64,000 bases of DNA from Labrenzia sp. R4_2 (lineage in GTDB: Bacteria; Pseudomonadota; Alphaproteobacteria; Rhizobiales; Stappiaceae), in assembly GCF_017743865.1 (NCBI RefSeq), contig NZ_JAGHRJ010000010.1:62001-126000 (forward strand), given 5' to 3'. Below are positions 45,229-53,342 of the stretch, piece by piece (positions within the stretch are counted from its first letter, which is position 1; every line of letters begins with the position of its first letter). Under the pieces are notes generated by a model, which had not been told where the DNA came from, ran no database searches, and was given only the letters and a program-made list of their open reading frames with translations. Both the position numbers and the translations under genes were made by a program.

Positions 45229-46529
45229 CCGAGTCCCTGAAACTCGGCGGCGCCGGTCCGCAAGACGGACCGCGCATCAGGCGCCTCAATCGCGTACCAG
45301 TGATCGTCGCCATCCTGCTGGTCGTCATCTTTCTGGCGGTGATCTTTTACGGGCTGTCGTCGCGAGGGTTGCAGTTCGGGGGCGATCCGCAAATCGAGCC
45401 GTCGTCAGCGCGGCCCGCTTCCAACGACGCTGAGCGCCTGAAGCAAGGTGTGCCGGACGGGATCATCGGCGAGCCACAGCCCGTCGTGGTCCAGCCGACA
45501 CCAAGCGAGGAGCCTGAGCGACCGAGAAACCCGTTTCAGCGGGAACCAGAGCCGACGCCGACCGTCGTAACCGCCCCTCAGCCGACGCTCGAGCCGGAAG
45601 AGGTGTGGCGGGCGCGGCTGCAGCGCGAACAGGACGAACAGGTGCTTAGAGAGTATCAGCGTCAGCAGATGGCGAGCATCCAGGCTGAAGGTGCCGCCTT
45701 CGACTCTCCGATCGCAGTCAACCTGAAGGACCTCGAAAACACGAATGCTGCGGCGACGCCGACGTCTCAGCAAACGGGAGTGACGGCCGCGAACCGGCCG
45801 GCGAGTGCGCTCGATCTCTATAGCGCCGCTCTTCAATCCGGCATCGGCCAGGCTGCCGACCCGAACGGGCAGGCGTCCAAACAGCAGTTCTTCAACCAGG
45901 ACATCGCGGACCTCGGCTATCTGCCGAACTCCGTGGTGCCGCAAATGTCGCCGTTCGAGCTGAAGCGCGGCTCGGTTATTCCGGCCACGCTGATCACCGG
46001 CATCAATTCCGATCTTCCCGGCCGCATCACCGCGCAGGTGTCGCAGAATGTCCATGACAGCGCGACAGGGAGGCGGCTGTTGATCCCACAGGGCGCAAAG
46101 CTGTTCGGGCGCTACGATTCAGAGGTGACGTTCGGGCAGAACCGGGTGCTCGTTGTTTGGACCGACATCATCTTCCCGAACGGTTCGACCCTGCAGATCG
46201 GAGGCATGGCCGGAACTGACGGCGCCGGCTACGGCGGTTTCCACGATCAGGTCGACAACCACTATCTGCGCACCTTCGGATCGGCGATCCTGGTAGCTCT
46301 GATCGGCGCCGGCACCGAAATGCTGTTGCCCGAGGATCAGGGCAATACGCTGAATGGTAACACTTCCACCGATGCGGCGCGACGGTCTTTTGCCGAGACC
46401 TTCAGCCAGATTTCGGAGCAGACCGTGTCAAAGAACCTCAATTTGCAGCCGACACTTAAGATTAGGCCAGGCTATCGCTTCAACGTCCTGGTCGACCAGG
46501 ACATCGTGTTTCCCAACGCATACCAATAG
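45225..46529 (+). CDS. trbI: Conjugal transfer protein TrbI
   Basis: 434 residues from ATG 45225. VirB10-like: N-terminal membrane helix (VPVIVAILLVVIFLAVIFYGL), a Pro/Glu-rich periplasmic linker (residues ~65-150), and the C-terminal core-channel domain with GSVIPATLITGINSDLPG, LLIPQGAKLFGRYDSEV and GYRFNVLVDQDIVFP. It links inner and outer membranes. Last gene of the trb operon. Confidence 0.94.
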   Translation: MTESLKLGGAGPQDGPRIRRLNRVPVIVAILLVVIFLAVIFYGLSSRGLQFGGDPQIEPSSARPASNDAERLKQGVPDGIIGEPQPVVVQPTPSEEPERPRNPFQREPEPTPTVVTAPQPTLEPEEVWRARLQREQDEQVLREYQRQQMASIQAEGAAFDSPIAVNLKDLENTNAAATPTSQQTGVTAANRPASALDLYSAALQSGIGQAADPNGQASKQQFFNQDIADLGYLPNSVVPQMSPFELKRGSVIPATLITGINSDLPGRITAQVSQNVHDSATGRRLLIPQGAKLFGRYDSEVTFGQNRVLVVWTDIIFPNGSTLQIGGMAGTDGAGYGGFHDQVDNHYLRTFGSAILVALIGAGTEMLLPEDQGNTLNGNTSTDAARRSFAETFSQISEQTVSKNLNLQPTLKIRPGYRFNVLVDQDIVFPNAYQ

Positions 46530-46600
46530 GTCTTCGATCCCCATTTGCGTCGCGTTGGAGCGCCTCGCGTCGCGCCTTAACGCCACGGGCCAATACACAC

Positions 46601-47305
46601 GTGAATGAGCTGCTCCTCCATTTGATCGATACGCTCTCCCTGCCGCTCGAAGAGCGGGCGGCGCGGCGTGCGTTGCGGGGCTTCTGCGAAGACGCCGGGT
46701 TCGACTACTTCGCCTATGTTCATCTGCGCGGCCAGGAGAGCTTTGCCGTGTCCAATTATCCGCGCGAGTGGCAAGAGCTCTACGTGAAAAGAAACTATCT
46801 GAGGATCGACCCCGTGGTCACCCGTGCGAAGCACGGACCGCCGATCTTCACCTGGTCTGCCAAAGAGGCCAAACGGGCGGGCAGACGGGATGTCATAAGG
46901 TTCTTCGCCGAATCCGCCCGGTTTGATATCCGGGCCGGCCTGTCGATTTCCGTCCCGGTCGGTTTCAAGGACCGCATGGTATTTACGCTGGCGAACGGAG
47001 AGCCTGAGATTTCTGTCGGCAAAAAGATTGATCCGGTTACCGCAGCCGTCGCCGTGACCTTCGTCCATTCACGTCTCGACCGCATAGCTCAGGATGTGTG
47101 CATGGGAGCCGACATACATCTTTCCCCGAGAGAAGCGGAGTGCCTGAGATGGTTCGCCGACGGCATGTCGATGCCGGACATCGCTGACACCCTCGGCATT
47201 GGTTATCGCTCGGTTCGCTCATATATCGATGAAGCAACACGGAAGCTCGGCGCCGCCAACAACCGGCATGCGGCGTCGACTGCCATTCGTCTCGGACTGA
47301 TTTAG
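46601..47305 (+). CDS. traR: TraR-like LuxR-family quorum-sensing regulator
   Basis: 234 residues from a GTG start at 46601. The N-terminal autoinducer-binding domain keeps the acyl-homoserine-lactone contacts of Agrobacterium TraR at the same numbers: Trp57, Tyr61, Asp70 and Trp85 (YPREWQELY, LRIDPV, IFTWS). The C-terminal LuxR helix-turn-helix is LSPREAECLRWFADGMSMPDIADTLGI. It lies 71 bp after trbI and probably controls trb and rep through the dyads between repA and trbB. No luxI-type synthase or traM antiactivator is present in this window. Confidence 0.85.
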   Translation: MNELLLHLIDTLSLPLEERAARRALRGFCEDAGFDYFAYVHLRGQESFAVSNYPREWQELYVKRNYLRIDPVVTRAKHGPPIFTWSAKEAKRAGRRDVIRFFAESARFDIRAGLSISVPVGFKDRMVFTLANGEPEISVGKKIDPVTAAVAVTFVHSRLDRIAQDVCMGADIHLSPREAECLRWFADGMSMPDIADTLGIGYRSVRSYIDEATRKLGAANNRHAASTAIRLGLI

Positions 47306-47438
47306 AATCAATGGCGTGGGTTCGTCATTCGTCTCGAACATTGAACGTCCTGCGGCGGGTGCATGGCGTCGGCGTGATTGGTGTTGACGGCATCTACGAA
47401 TATGCCTGTCCGTAACGCGCAGTAACTTCCACTGTTAC

Positions 47439-47576
47439 ATGCCGGCGGATTTCTACCACCCCGGCATGGGTTTCCTCGGCAACACCGCGGCCCCTATTAT
47501 CGACGAAGCCCGCGGCATCAACCGCGTCGTCTACGACGTAACCTCGAAGCCACCCGGCATCATCGAGTGGGAGTGA
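47439..47576 (+). pseudogene. C-terminal remnant of an unrecognised protein
   Basis: A 45-codon frame with protein-like composition ([20 protein letters not shown] then [14 protein letters not shown]) ending in a stop. It has no ribosome site and looks like the tail of a larger enzyme left behind by a deletion. I cannot name the parent family. It overlaps, on the other strand, the end of the regulator fragment at 47531-47962, marking a junction. Confidence 0.4.
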
Positions 47577-47962
47577 GGGGTGGAGACCAACCGCAGTGAT
47601 ACCCCATCAGCGGTGTATCGACGTGCTCCTAAACTCCAGAGCAAGGTCTCCCGTCGCTCGCGGAGCAGGTTGCGGGCGACATAGCCCAGCCCTCTTACCG
47701 TTTGTATCGGCAGGGCGAGGCCGGTCGCTTCCGTCACCTTGGCCCGCAGGCGCAAAAGGGCGGCGTTGAGGCTGCGGTGGCCGACGTCCGTTTTCGGATA
47801 TCCGAGCGCTTCGAGCAGGTCATTGCGGGGATTGGCTGTTTCGCCGGCCCGCGCCATCACGTTGAACAGCCGGCATTCCTGGTTGATCCGGGCCACGGAG
47901 GCGTCGTTCGGCGCGATGAGTCTGAGGTACTGCTGCTGGAACTGTCCGCCGGTCAGCACCAA
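47531..47962 (-). pseudogene. Fragment of an OmpR-type response regulator (winged helix only)
   Basis: The part from about 47656 to 47950 encodes a C-terminal winged-helix domain ending in LPIQTVRGLGYVARNLL, typical of OmpR/PhoB regulators. The receiver domain is missing: the frame runs into insertion-sequence DNA at about 47962. Residues beyond about 47655 show no homology and belong to the junction with the neighbouring remnant. Non-functional. Confidence 0.6.
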
Positions 47963-48017
47963 TGAGACAATTTTGGCTTAGCGGAAATCCGGGACACAGA
48001 AGGAGCCGGCGGAGAAG

Positions 48018-48350
48018 GTCATCAAGGACATCCGCCGCGCCACCCGCAAGCATTATTCGGCGGAAGAGAAGATCCGCATCGTGCTGGAAGGCTTGCGCGG
48101 TGAGGAGAGCATTGCCGCGCTGCGCCGGCGTGAAGGCATCGCCGAGAGCCTCTACTACAATTGGTCGGAAGAGTTCCTCGAAGCCGGCAAGAAGCGGTTG
48201 GCCGGCGACACTGCACGTGCTGCCACCAGCGACGAGGTCAAGTATCTGCGTCGTGAGGCCCGCGATCTGAAAGAGGTCGTCGCCGAACAGGCGCTGGAAC
48301 TGCGGCTGCTCAAAAAAAGCATGATCGCGGATGGGGGAGACGACGAATGA
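48018..48350 (+). CDS. IS3-family transposase OrfA
   Basis: About 110 residues of an IS3-type OrfA, a helix-turn-helix protein with a leucine-zipper-like tail (EEKIRIVLEGLRGEESIAAL; LRREARDLKEVVAEQALELR; LLKKSMIADGGDDE). The true start upstream of 48018 is unclear. Its stop overlaps the OrfB start (ATGA). The matching OrfB is broken, so the element is dead. Confidence 0.75.
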   Translation, partial: VIKDIRRATRKHYSAEEKIRIVLEGLRGEESIAALRRREGIAESLYYNWSEEFLEAGKKRLAGDTARAATSDEVKYLRREARDLKEVVAEQALELRLLKKSMIADGGDDE

Positions 48351-48682
48351 GATACCTCGCCTCCGAGAAGCTGGAGATCATCCGGCTCGTCGGGCAGTCG
48401 CATCTGCCGGCCAAGCGAACGCTGGACAAGCTCGGCATTCCCCGCGCGACCTTCAATCGCTGGTATGACCGCTTCCTCACCGGCGGCGTCGATGCGCTGG
48501 AAGACCGCAAGCCTCAGCCCAGGCGGGTCTGGAACCGCATTCCCGACGAGGTCCGAGAGAAGGTCATCGACCTTGCCCTCGATGAGCCGGAGCTGTCACC
48601 GCGAGAGCTGGCGGTGACGTTCACCGATACGCTGACCATGGCGCTGCAGGCATCAGGTTGCGCTTCTGGATCGACCTTGTAG
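48347..48682 (+). pseudogene. IS3-family transposase OrfB, internally deleted
   Basis: The N-terminal HTH part of OrfB is intact (SEKLEIIRLVGQSHLPAKRT; IPRATFNRWYDRFLTGGVDAL; ELSPRELAVTFTDT). After FTDT the sequence jumps in frame to LTMALQASGC, which in intact relatives lies much further downstream, and then runs out in the adjacent IS5 fragment. The whole DDE catalytic core is lost. Confidence 0.75.
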
Positions 48683-49202
48683 AAGCGCTGGCAACCTCCG
48701 GTGCGGTGACAAGGAGCACTTCCATCGACAGCACCTATGTCAAGGCACACCGCTCGGCCCATGGCGGTAAAGGGGGGCGAAAAATCAGGCGATCGGGCCG
48801 TCGCGTGGCGGCCAAACCACTAAAATCCATGCCCTTACCGACGTAATCGGGCGACCCTTCGCTTTCATGTTGACTGGCGGCAATGCCGCAGACAGTCCGG
48901 TCGCACCGCATCTACTGGCTGGCTTACAGGGTGCAAAATACCTGCTCGCAGACAAGGGATACGATGCCAACAGCTTGCGAAGGCATCTGCGCCAATCTCA
49001 AATCGTCCCGGTCATTCCCGGGCGCTCGAACCGAAAGCGTGTCATCCGATATGACAAGCGCCGCTACAAAAACCGCCACCTCATCGAAAACGCCTTCTGC
49101 CGGTTGAAGGACTTCCGCCGGGTGGCAACCCGCTATGATAAACTCGCCAGAAACTTCCTCTCCGCCGTCGCCCTGGCAACACTCGTCGCATTCTGGCTAT
49201 GA
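48650..49202 (+). pseudogene. IS5-family transposase, 5'-truncated, frame change at a G6 run
   Basis: The sequence from about 48658 (RFWIDLVEAL; STSIDSTYVKAHRSAHGGKG) and that from 48777 (AKNQAIGPSRGGQTTKIHAL; LTGGNAADSPVAPHLLAGLQ; IENAFCRLKDFRRVATRYDK) form one IS5-type DDE transposase if a -1 shift occurs at GGGGGG (48772-48777). Many IS5 elements of this group use such a programmed shift, so the frame change itself need not be damage. The N-terminal part and left end are missing, so this copy is not autonomous. Confidence 0.75.
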
Positions 49203-49393
49203 TTGAGTCTGAACCCTAATGCAATCTTAAAAATGTTTAGTCTACCCATTTATACAGTGTTGAGAATGCACAACTACGAATACTATATATTGGCTTGAGA
49301 TATATGCCGTAACTAATTTTTATCATTGTTGGCTGCTTACGACATGGCGTATTTATTCTAGCCATATCCTTTTTGTAAGCTTCGACGATAACA

Positions 49394-50185
49394 TTATCTC
49401 CGCTCCACGGTCGCAAGAACGGTTCGGGCCCGGGCGCGCGCAGGTTCGTCCACCATGATACCGTCAATAGAGACAGCACCATCGCCAGTAGCTATTACCC
49501 GATGCGCCCAGTCAATTTCTGACTCTGTTGGCGCGAATGCGCGTTTTACTTCCGCTATTTGGCTCGGATGAATACAGAGCTTTCCGGTCATACCAAGATT
49601 GCGCGCGTGCGCTGCGTCGTCATAGGCAAGTGCTCTATCGTTCAACTGCATCGTTACTCCATCGATTGGCGCCATGATTCCGGCAAGACGCGATGCCAGA
49701 ACCAACTCGGACCTTGCCGGCAAGAGGACTTCGCGCAGGTGTCCGCACCCCATATCAGCGCAGAAATCGATAGACCCGAATGCGAGACGAACCACCCCTT
49801 TCTGCGCCGCAATGGCGCGAGCCTGCGCCACACCCCGCGCCGTCTCGATTAGTGCTATTAGTGGACTGCCGTTCAATTTGGAAACAACGCCTGCCACTTC
49901 CTCGGGATACTCCGATTTGGGCAGCATGACTGCCACTCCACGCAAGTTGCTCACTGCGGCGATATCGGCCTCGTGCCATTTCGTGCCTCTGCCGTTTATC
50001 CGGACGATGACCGGAAGACTGGTGAAATCGCAGCCAATATTCGCCCGTGCGACCTCCTTGTGATGTTCCGCCACGGCGTCCTCAAGATCAAGTATTACCG
50101 CGTCTGGACGCGAAAGCACTGCTTTGGGAAATAGCGTGGGCCGTGACGCAGGGACAAACAGCGGCGCTTGTATAAAGCCTACCAT
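49394..50185 (-). CDS. HpcH/HpaI (CitE-like) CoA-ester lyase
   Basis: 263 residues with the CitE-type TIM-barrel motifs: VILDLEDAVAEHHK (metal-binding acid), ALIETARGV (Glu), GSIDFCADMG and GKLCIHPSQI. Members cleave citramalyl-CoA, malyl-CoA or similar. It overlaps the hydratase gene upstream by 7 bp. The pair matches the last two steps of the mesaconyl-C4-CoA route (hydration to citramalyl-CoA, cleavage to acetyl-CoA and pyruvate). Its DNA is visibly richer in A/T than the operons to the right, so it may have been acquired separately. Confidence 0.8.
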   Translation of the reverse strand: MVGFIQAPLFVPASRPTLFPKAVLSRPDAVILDLEDAVAEHHKEVARANIGCDFTSLPVIVRINGRGTKWHEADIAAVSNLRGVAVMLPKSEYPEEVAGVVSKLNGSPLIALIETARGVAQARAIAAQKGVVRLAFGSIDFCADMGCGHLREVLLPARSELVLASRLAGIMAPIDGVTMQLNDRALAYDDAAHARNLGMTGKLCIHPSQIAEVKRAFAPTESEIDWAHRVIATGDGAVSIDGIMVDEPARARARTVLATVERR

Positions 50186-51024
50186 TCAGCGAACGCCTCC
50201 ATTGCTATTGGACCATCGCGACGTGAAGTCCACAATCGTAGTCCTTTGATATCCTCCTGTGCATTGATCGCGAAATCCGTGTCATCGAAAATCGGAGACT
50301 GACTACGGAAACGGAACATCCGGGGCGTTCTTCCTTTGAGATCCGCCGCCATTTGGCAAAGCAGGGTGGCCCGCAATGGACCGTGAATGACGAGACCTGG
50401 ATAACCCTCCGTCTCAATGGCATATGGCTTGTCATAGTGAATACGATGACTATTGAATGTAATCGCCGAATATCGGAACAACATTGGTGCCGAAGGGACG
50501 ACTCGCCGACTATACGAACCAGCAGGCGCTATTTGGGACGCACAGGCCGTCACACCTGCAGCTGTGTCGCCATCGCGATAAACAATGTCCAGGCACTCAC
50601 TCACAACCAAATGTCTTCTACAGGATATTTCGTGCTCAACGGTGACAAAACACAACCGTCCGCTCCGGCCCTGCTTTAACTCCAGGTCCTTGACAGTCGA
50701 CCGACGATGCAAGAGATCACCGACATTGATCTCCTCATGGAACGTCAACGTACTGCCAGCCCACATCCTTCGCGGGAGTGGCACCGGGGGCAGAAAGTCG
50801 CCGCGTTCGGGATGACCGTCAGGACCGAGACTCGCACACGGTGCACTTGGCTGGGTCAGACGATAGTGTATAAGCATCGGCGCAAGATCGCCGATCTCGG
50901 TAGGCGCATCCCGATCGAACGTGGCGTTGAATCGCCTTACAAATGCTGGAGTCAACACTTCTGTATCGGTTTGTTTCCGGCCAATCCATTTTCGCAATTG
51001 TTCAATTTCGACAGGAATGATCAT
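50179..51024 (-). CDS. FAS1-like/HTD2-type acyl-CoA hydratase (mesaconyl-C4-CoA hydratase-like)
   Basis: 281 residues from ATG 51024 (ATG 51048 is also possible; neither has a good ribosome site). Resembles the Meh/HTD2 group: VPLPRRMWAGSTLTFHEEIN in the N-terminal hot-dog half, the VVPSAPMLFRYSAITFNSHRIHY signature with catalytic-type Asn and His, and GLVIHGPLRATLLCQMAADL. Family members hydrate mesaconyl-C4-CoA to citramalyl-CoA. Coupled to the lyase gene; the substrate is inferred from that pairing. Confidence 0.75.
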   Translation of the reverse strand: MIIPVEIEQLRKWIGRKQTDTEVLTPAFVRRFNATFDRDAPTEIGDLAPMLIHYRLTQPSAPCASLGPDGHPERGDFLPPVPLPRRMWAGSTLTFHEEINVGDLLHRRSTVKDLELKQGRSGRLCFVTVEHEISCRRHLVVSECLDIVYRDGDTAAGVTACASQIAPAGSYSRRVVPSAPMLFRYSAITFNSHRIHYDKPYAIETEGYPGLVIHGPLRATLLCQMAADLKGRTPRMFRFRSQSPIFDDTDFAINAQEDIKGLRLWTSRRDGPIAMEAFAEW

Positions 51025-51280
51025 CGCTACAACATTGAATCCGCGCATATCAGATGAAGTTCTCGCGCTTCGCAGGATAAATAAGGGCAGGACATCGGAC
51101 GCGACATGTTTCTTCTGATGTTACAACTCGCACCGCGTCACCTGTCACGACTACTGTCCCCGACATCGGGTGGTTCTCCGCATATGGAAACCTGCGTCAC
51201 GTTTAAGCCCTGATCAGGTCTTGGTGCTGAGCCAGCCTTGAGCTTTAACAATACAGTCCTGTATGGCGAAGCCTGCGCCA

Positions 51281-52483
51281 TCAACCATCCTTCTGGTTGA
51301 CGATTAGTGGAGCGTTTTCCGGCAGCGACTGAACAATAGCGACGTCGTCGGCGCGAATGCGGGCATGCAACTTAAACGCTTCGTTGGCGGCCTCACGGCC
51401 GGCTTGCTCGTCCGCGCCCTCTTCCAGCACTAGGGACAGGCGGATCGTGTCGCGGTCGTTCTCGCGGGTCACGATGGCTTGAGCCGCCTTGGCACCCGGC
51501 GTGGCGATGACAACCTCCTCGACCACGCGCGGATAGACGAAGATCTCGCGCACCTTCACCGCCGCGCCGACCCGGCCCTGCAACGCCGACAGGCGGCTGA
51601 CGCTGCCATCCGCGTTGCTCTCCAGCGCGAAGGCACTGTCGCCGGTGCCAAACCGGATCATCGGCCAGGTGGCATCGCGCGCGGTCACAACAACCTCACC
51701 CGGTTCCCCGTGACCGACCTGTTCACCACTGACCGGGTCGCAGATCTGCACCACGCGGTCGGGATGAACCAGATAGCCTTCGCCGCCATCCTCATATGCG
51801 ACAAGGCCCGAATCCGCAGTGGCATAGGCAGCCCAAGTCGACACGCCATAGTCTTCCGCGATCCGGCGGCGCTTGGCCATCCAGTCGCCCATCTCACCGC
51901 CGAGGAACGCGGATTTCACCTTCCATGCGTCCCGGCCATAGGTTTCTATCACCTTTTCCGCCAGCGTTAGGAAAAACGCGGTCGAGGCGCAGATCGAAGT
52001 CACGCCGGTTTCGACGATGATCTGTGCCTGAAGCTCGGTATTGCCGACGCCGCCGGGGATCACCGTGGCGCCCGCAGCCTGTGCGGCTTCGTCGAACAAA
52101 AGTCCCGCGGGCACCAGATGATACATCCAGGTGTTCAGGATGATATCCCCCGACCCCACGCCTGCCGCCTTGAACAGCAGGTCCAGACCGTGACCGCCCC
52201 CGCCCGAAAGGGCCGGTTCGAAAATCGGGCCGGGGGACACGTAGATCCGCCCGATATCCTTCAGATCAGACGCCAGGAACCCGCCAAAGGGCGGGTTCTC
52301 GCGCTGGATCTTCAGAAGTTCTTCCTTTTTCATCACTGGAAGACGCGAGAGGTCCGCCACCGATGTGACGGCTGCCGGATCGAATCTGGCAGCCGTGAAT
52401 CGCGATTTCAGGCCAGGAGCTTTTTCGGCCGCAGCGGCATAGGCTTGAGCTATATCTTGGTAGATATCTTCAGACATTTCCAT
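51281..52483 (-). CDS. PaaK-like CoA ligase (AMP-forming)
   Basis: 400 residues resembling phenylacetate-CoA ligase: the N-terminal linker SRLPVMKKEELLKIQ, a glycine-rich loop LSGGGGHGLD in place of the usual SSGTTG loop, FLGGEMGDWMAKRRRIAEDYG, the adenylate motif WAAYATADSGLVAYED, and late IRFGTGDSAFAL and GRVGAAVKVREIFVYP. It would activate a carboxylic acid to the CoA ester that feeds the operon. Last gene of the minus-strand operon starting at 56770. Substrate unknown. Confidence 0.78.
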   Translation of the reverse strand: MEMSEDIYQDIAQAYAAAAEKAPGLKSRFTAARFDPAAVTSVADLSRLPVMKKEELLKIQRENPPFGGFLASDLKDIGRIYVSPGPIFEPALSGGGGHGLDLLFKAAGVGSGDIILNTWMYHLVPAGLLFDEAAQAAGATVIPGGVGNTELQAQIIVETGVTSICASTAFFLTLAEKVIETYGRDAWKVKSAFLGGEMGDWMAKRRRIAEDYGVSTWAAYATADSGLVAYEDGGEGYLVHPDRVVQICDPVSGEQVGHGEPGEVVVTARDATWPMIRFGTGDSAFALESNADGSVSRLSALQGRVGAAVKVREIFVYPRVVEEVVIATPGAKAAQAIVTRENDRDTIRLSLVLEEGADEQAGREAANEAFKLHARIRADDVAIVQSLPENAPLIVNQKDG

Positions 52484-52504
52484 GCCTCCTCGTCCAATCG
52501 GGCG

Positions 52505-53314
52505 TTAGAGCGGGCAGTCCTTGCGGAAGTTTGGCGCGCGCTTCTCGCGGTGTGACAGCACACCTTCCTTGACGTCCTCGCTCATGAAGCCAAGCATCTC
52601 CAGCGCGGTCGACGCATCAAAGATGGGGCCGGCCTGGCGCAGCCAGTTGTTCAGCGAATACTTGGTCCAGCGGATCGCGCTTTGAGAGCCGTTGGCCAGT
52701 TCGATGGCCGTGTCCAAAGCGATCTGCTGCAGCTCGTCATCTTCGACGCACATTGACACCAGACCGATGCGCTCGGCCTCTTCGCCCGACACCTGCTTGC
52801 AGGTCATCAGATAGTATTTCGCCTTGGCCATCGACGTCAGCAGCGGCCAGATGATCGCCGCGACGTCACCGGCGGCAACACCCAGACGCGGGTGACCATC
52901 AACGATCCTGGCCCGTTTTCCGGCGATCGAGATATCCGCCAGGATGGCAACCACTAGGCCGGCACCGGCCGCAGGGCCATTGATCGCGGAAATGATCGGC
53001 TTGTTGCAGTTGATGATGTTGTAGACGAGATCCTTGGCTTCTTTCCACGTCTTCATGATCTCATGCGAATTGCCAATCATGTTTTCGATCAGGCTGAAAT
53101 CGCCGCCGGCGGAAAACGCCTTGCCCGCGCCGGTCACGATGACCGCGTTGATGTCGGGGTCGCGGTCGATGTCGATCCACATGTCCGTCATCTGGGTGTG
53201 GGTTTCCGCATCCACGGAATTGAAGGACTCGGGCCGGTCGAAGGTGATGCGCAGTACGCGATCCGCCGGGTAGTCAAATTTCAGTTTGTCGTACTTTGCA
53301 TAACGATCCGACAT
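52505..53314 (-). CDS. Enoyl-CoA hydratase/isomerase family protein
   Basis: 269 residues from ATG 53314 with a strong GGAGG site upstream. Crotonase fold with oxyanion-hole segments KAFSAGGDFSLIE and ISAINGPAAGAGL. Where classic hydratases have two catalytic Glu residues the sequence reads HPRLGVAAGDVAA, with Asp at the second position, as in a distinct subfamily. It hydrates or isomerises an enoyl-CoA in the same pathway as the flanking dehydrogenases. Confidence 0.82.
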   Translation of the reverse strand: MSDRYAKYDKLKFDYPADRVLRITFDRPESFNSVDAETHTQMTDMWIDIDRDPDINAVIVTGAGKAFSAGGDFSLIENMIGNSHEIMKTWKEAKDLVYNIINCNKPIISAINGPAAGAGLVVAILADISIAGKRARIVDGHPRLGVAAGDVAAIIWPLLTSMAKAKYYLMTCKQVSGEEAERIGLVSMCVEDDELQQIALDTAIELANGSQSAIRWTKYSLNNWLRQAGPIFDASTALEMLGFMSEDVKEGVLSHREKRAPNFRKDCPL

Positions 53315-53342
53315 AGTTCTATTTCCTCCGTAGGGTATTGAG

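Noticed and set aside
36990-46529. Trb operon as an autonomous transfer system within the window
   Set aside because: No relaxase (traA), coupling protein (traG) or oriT was found here, so only the mating-pair-formation part can be claimed.
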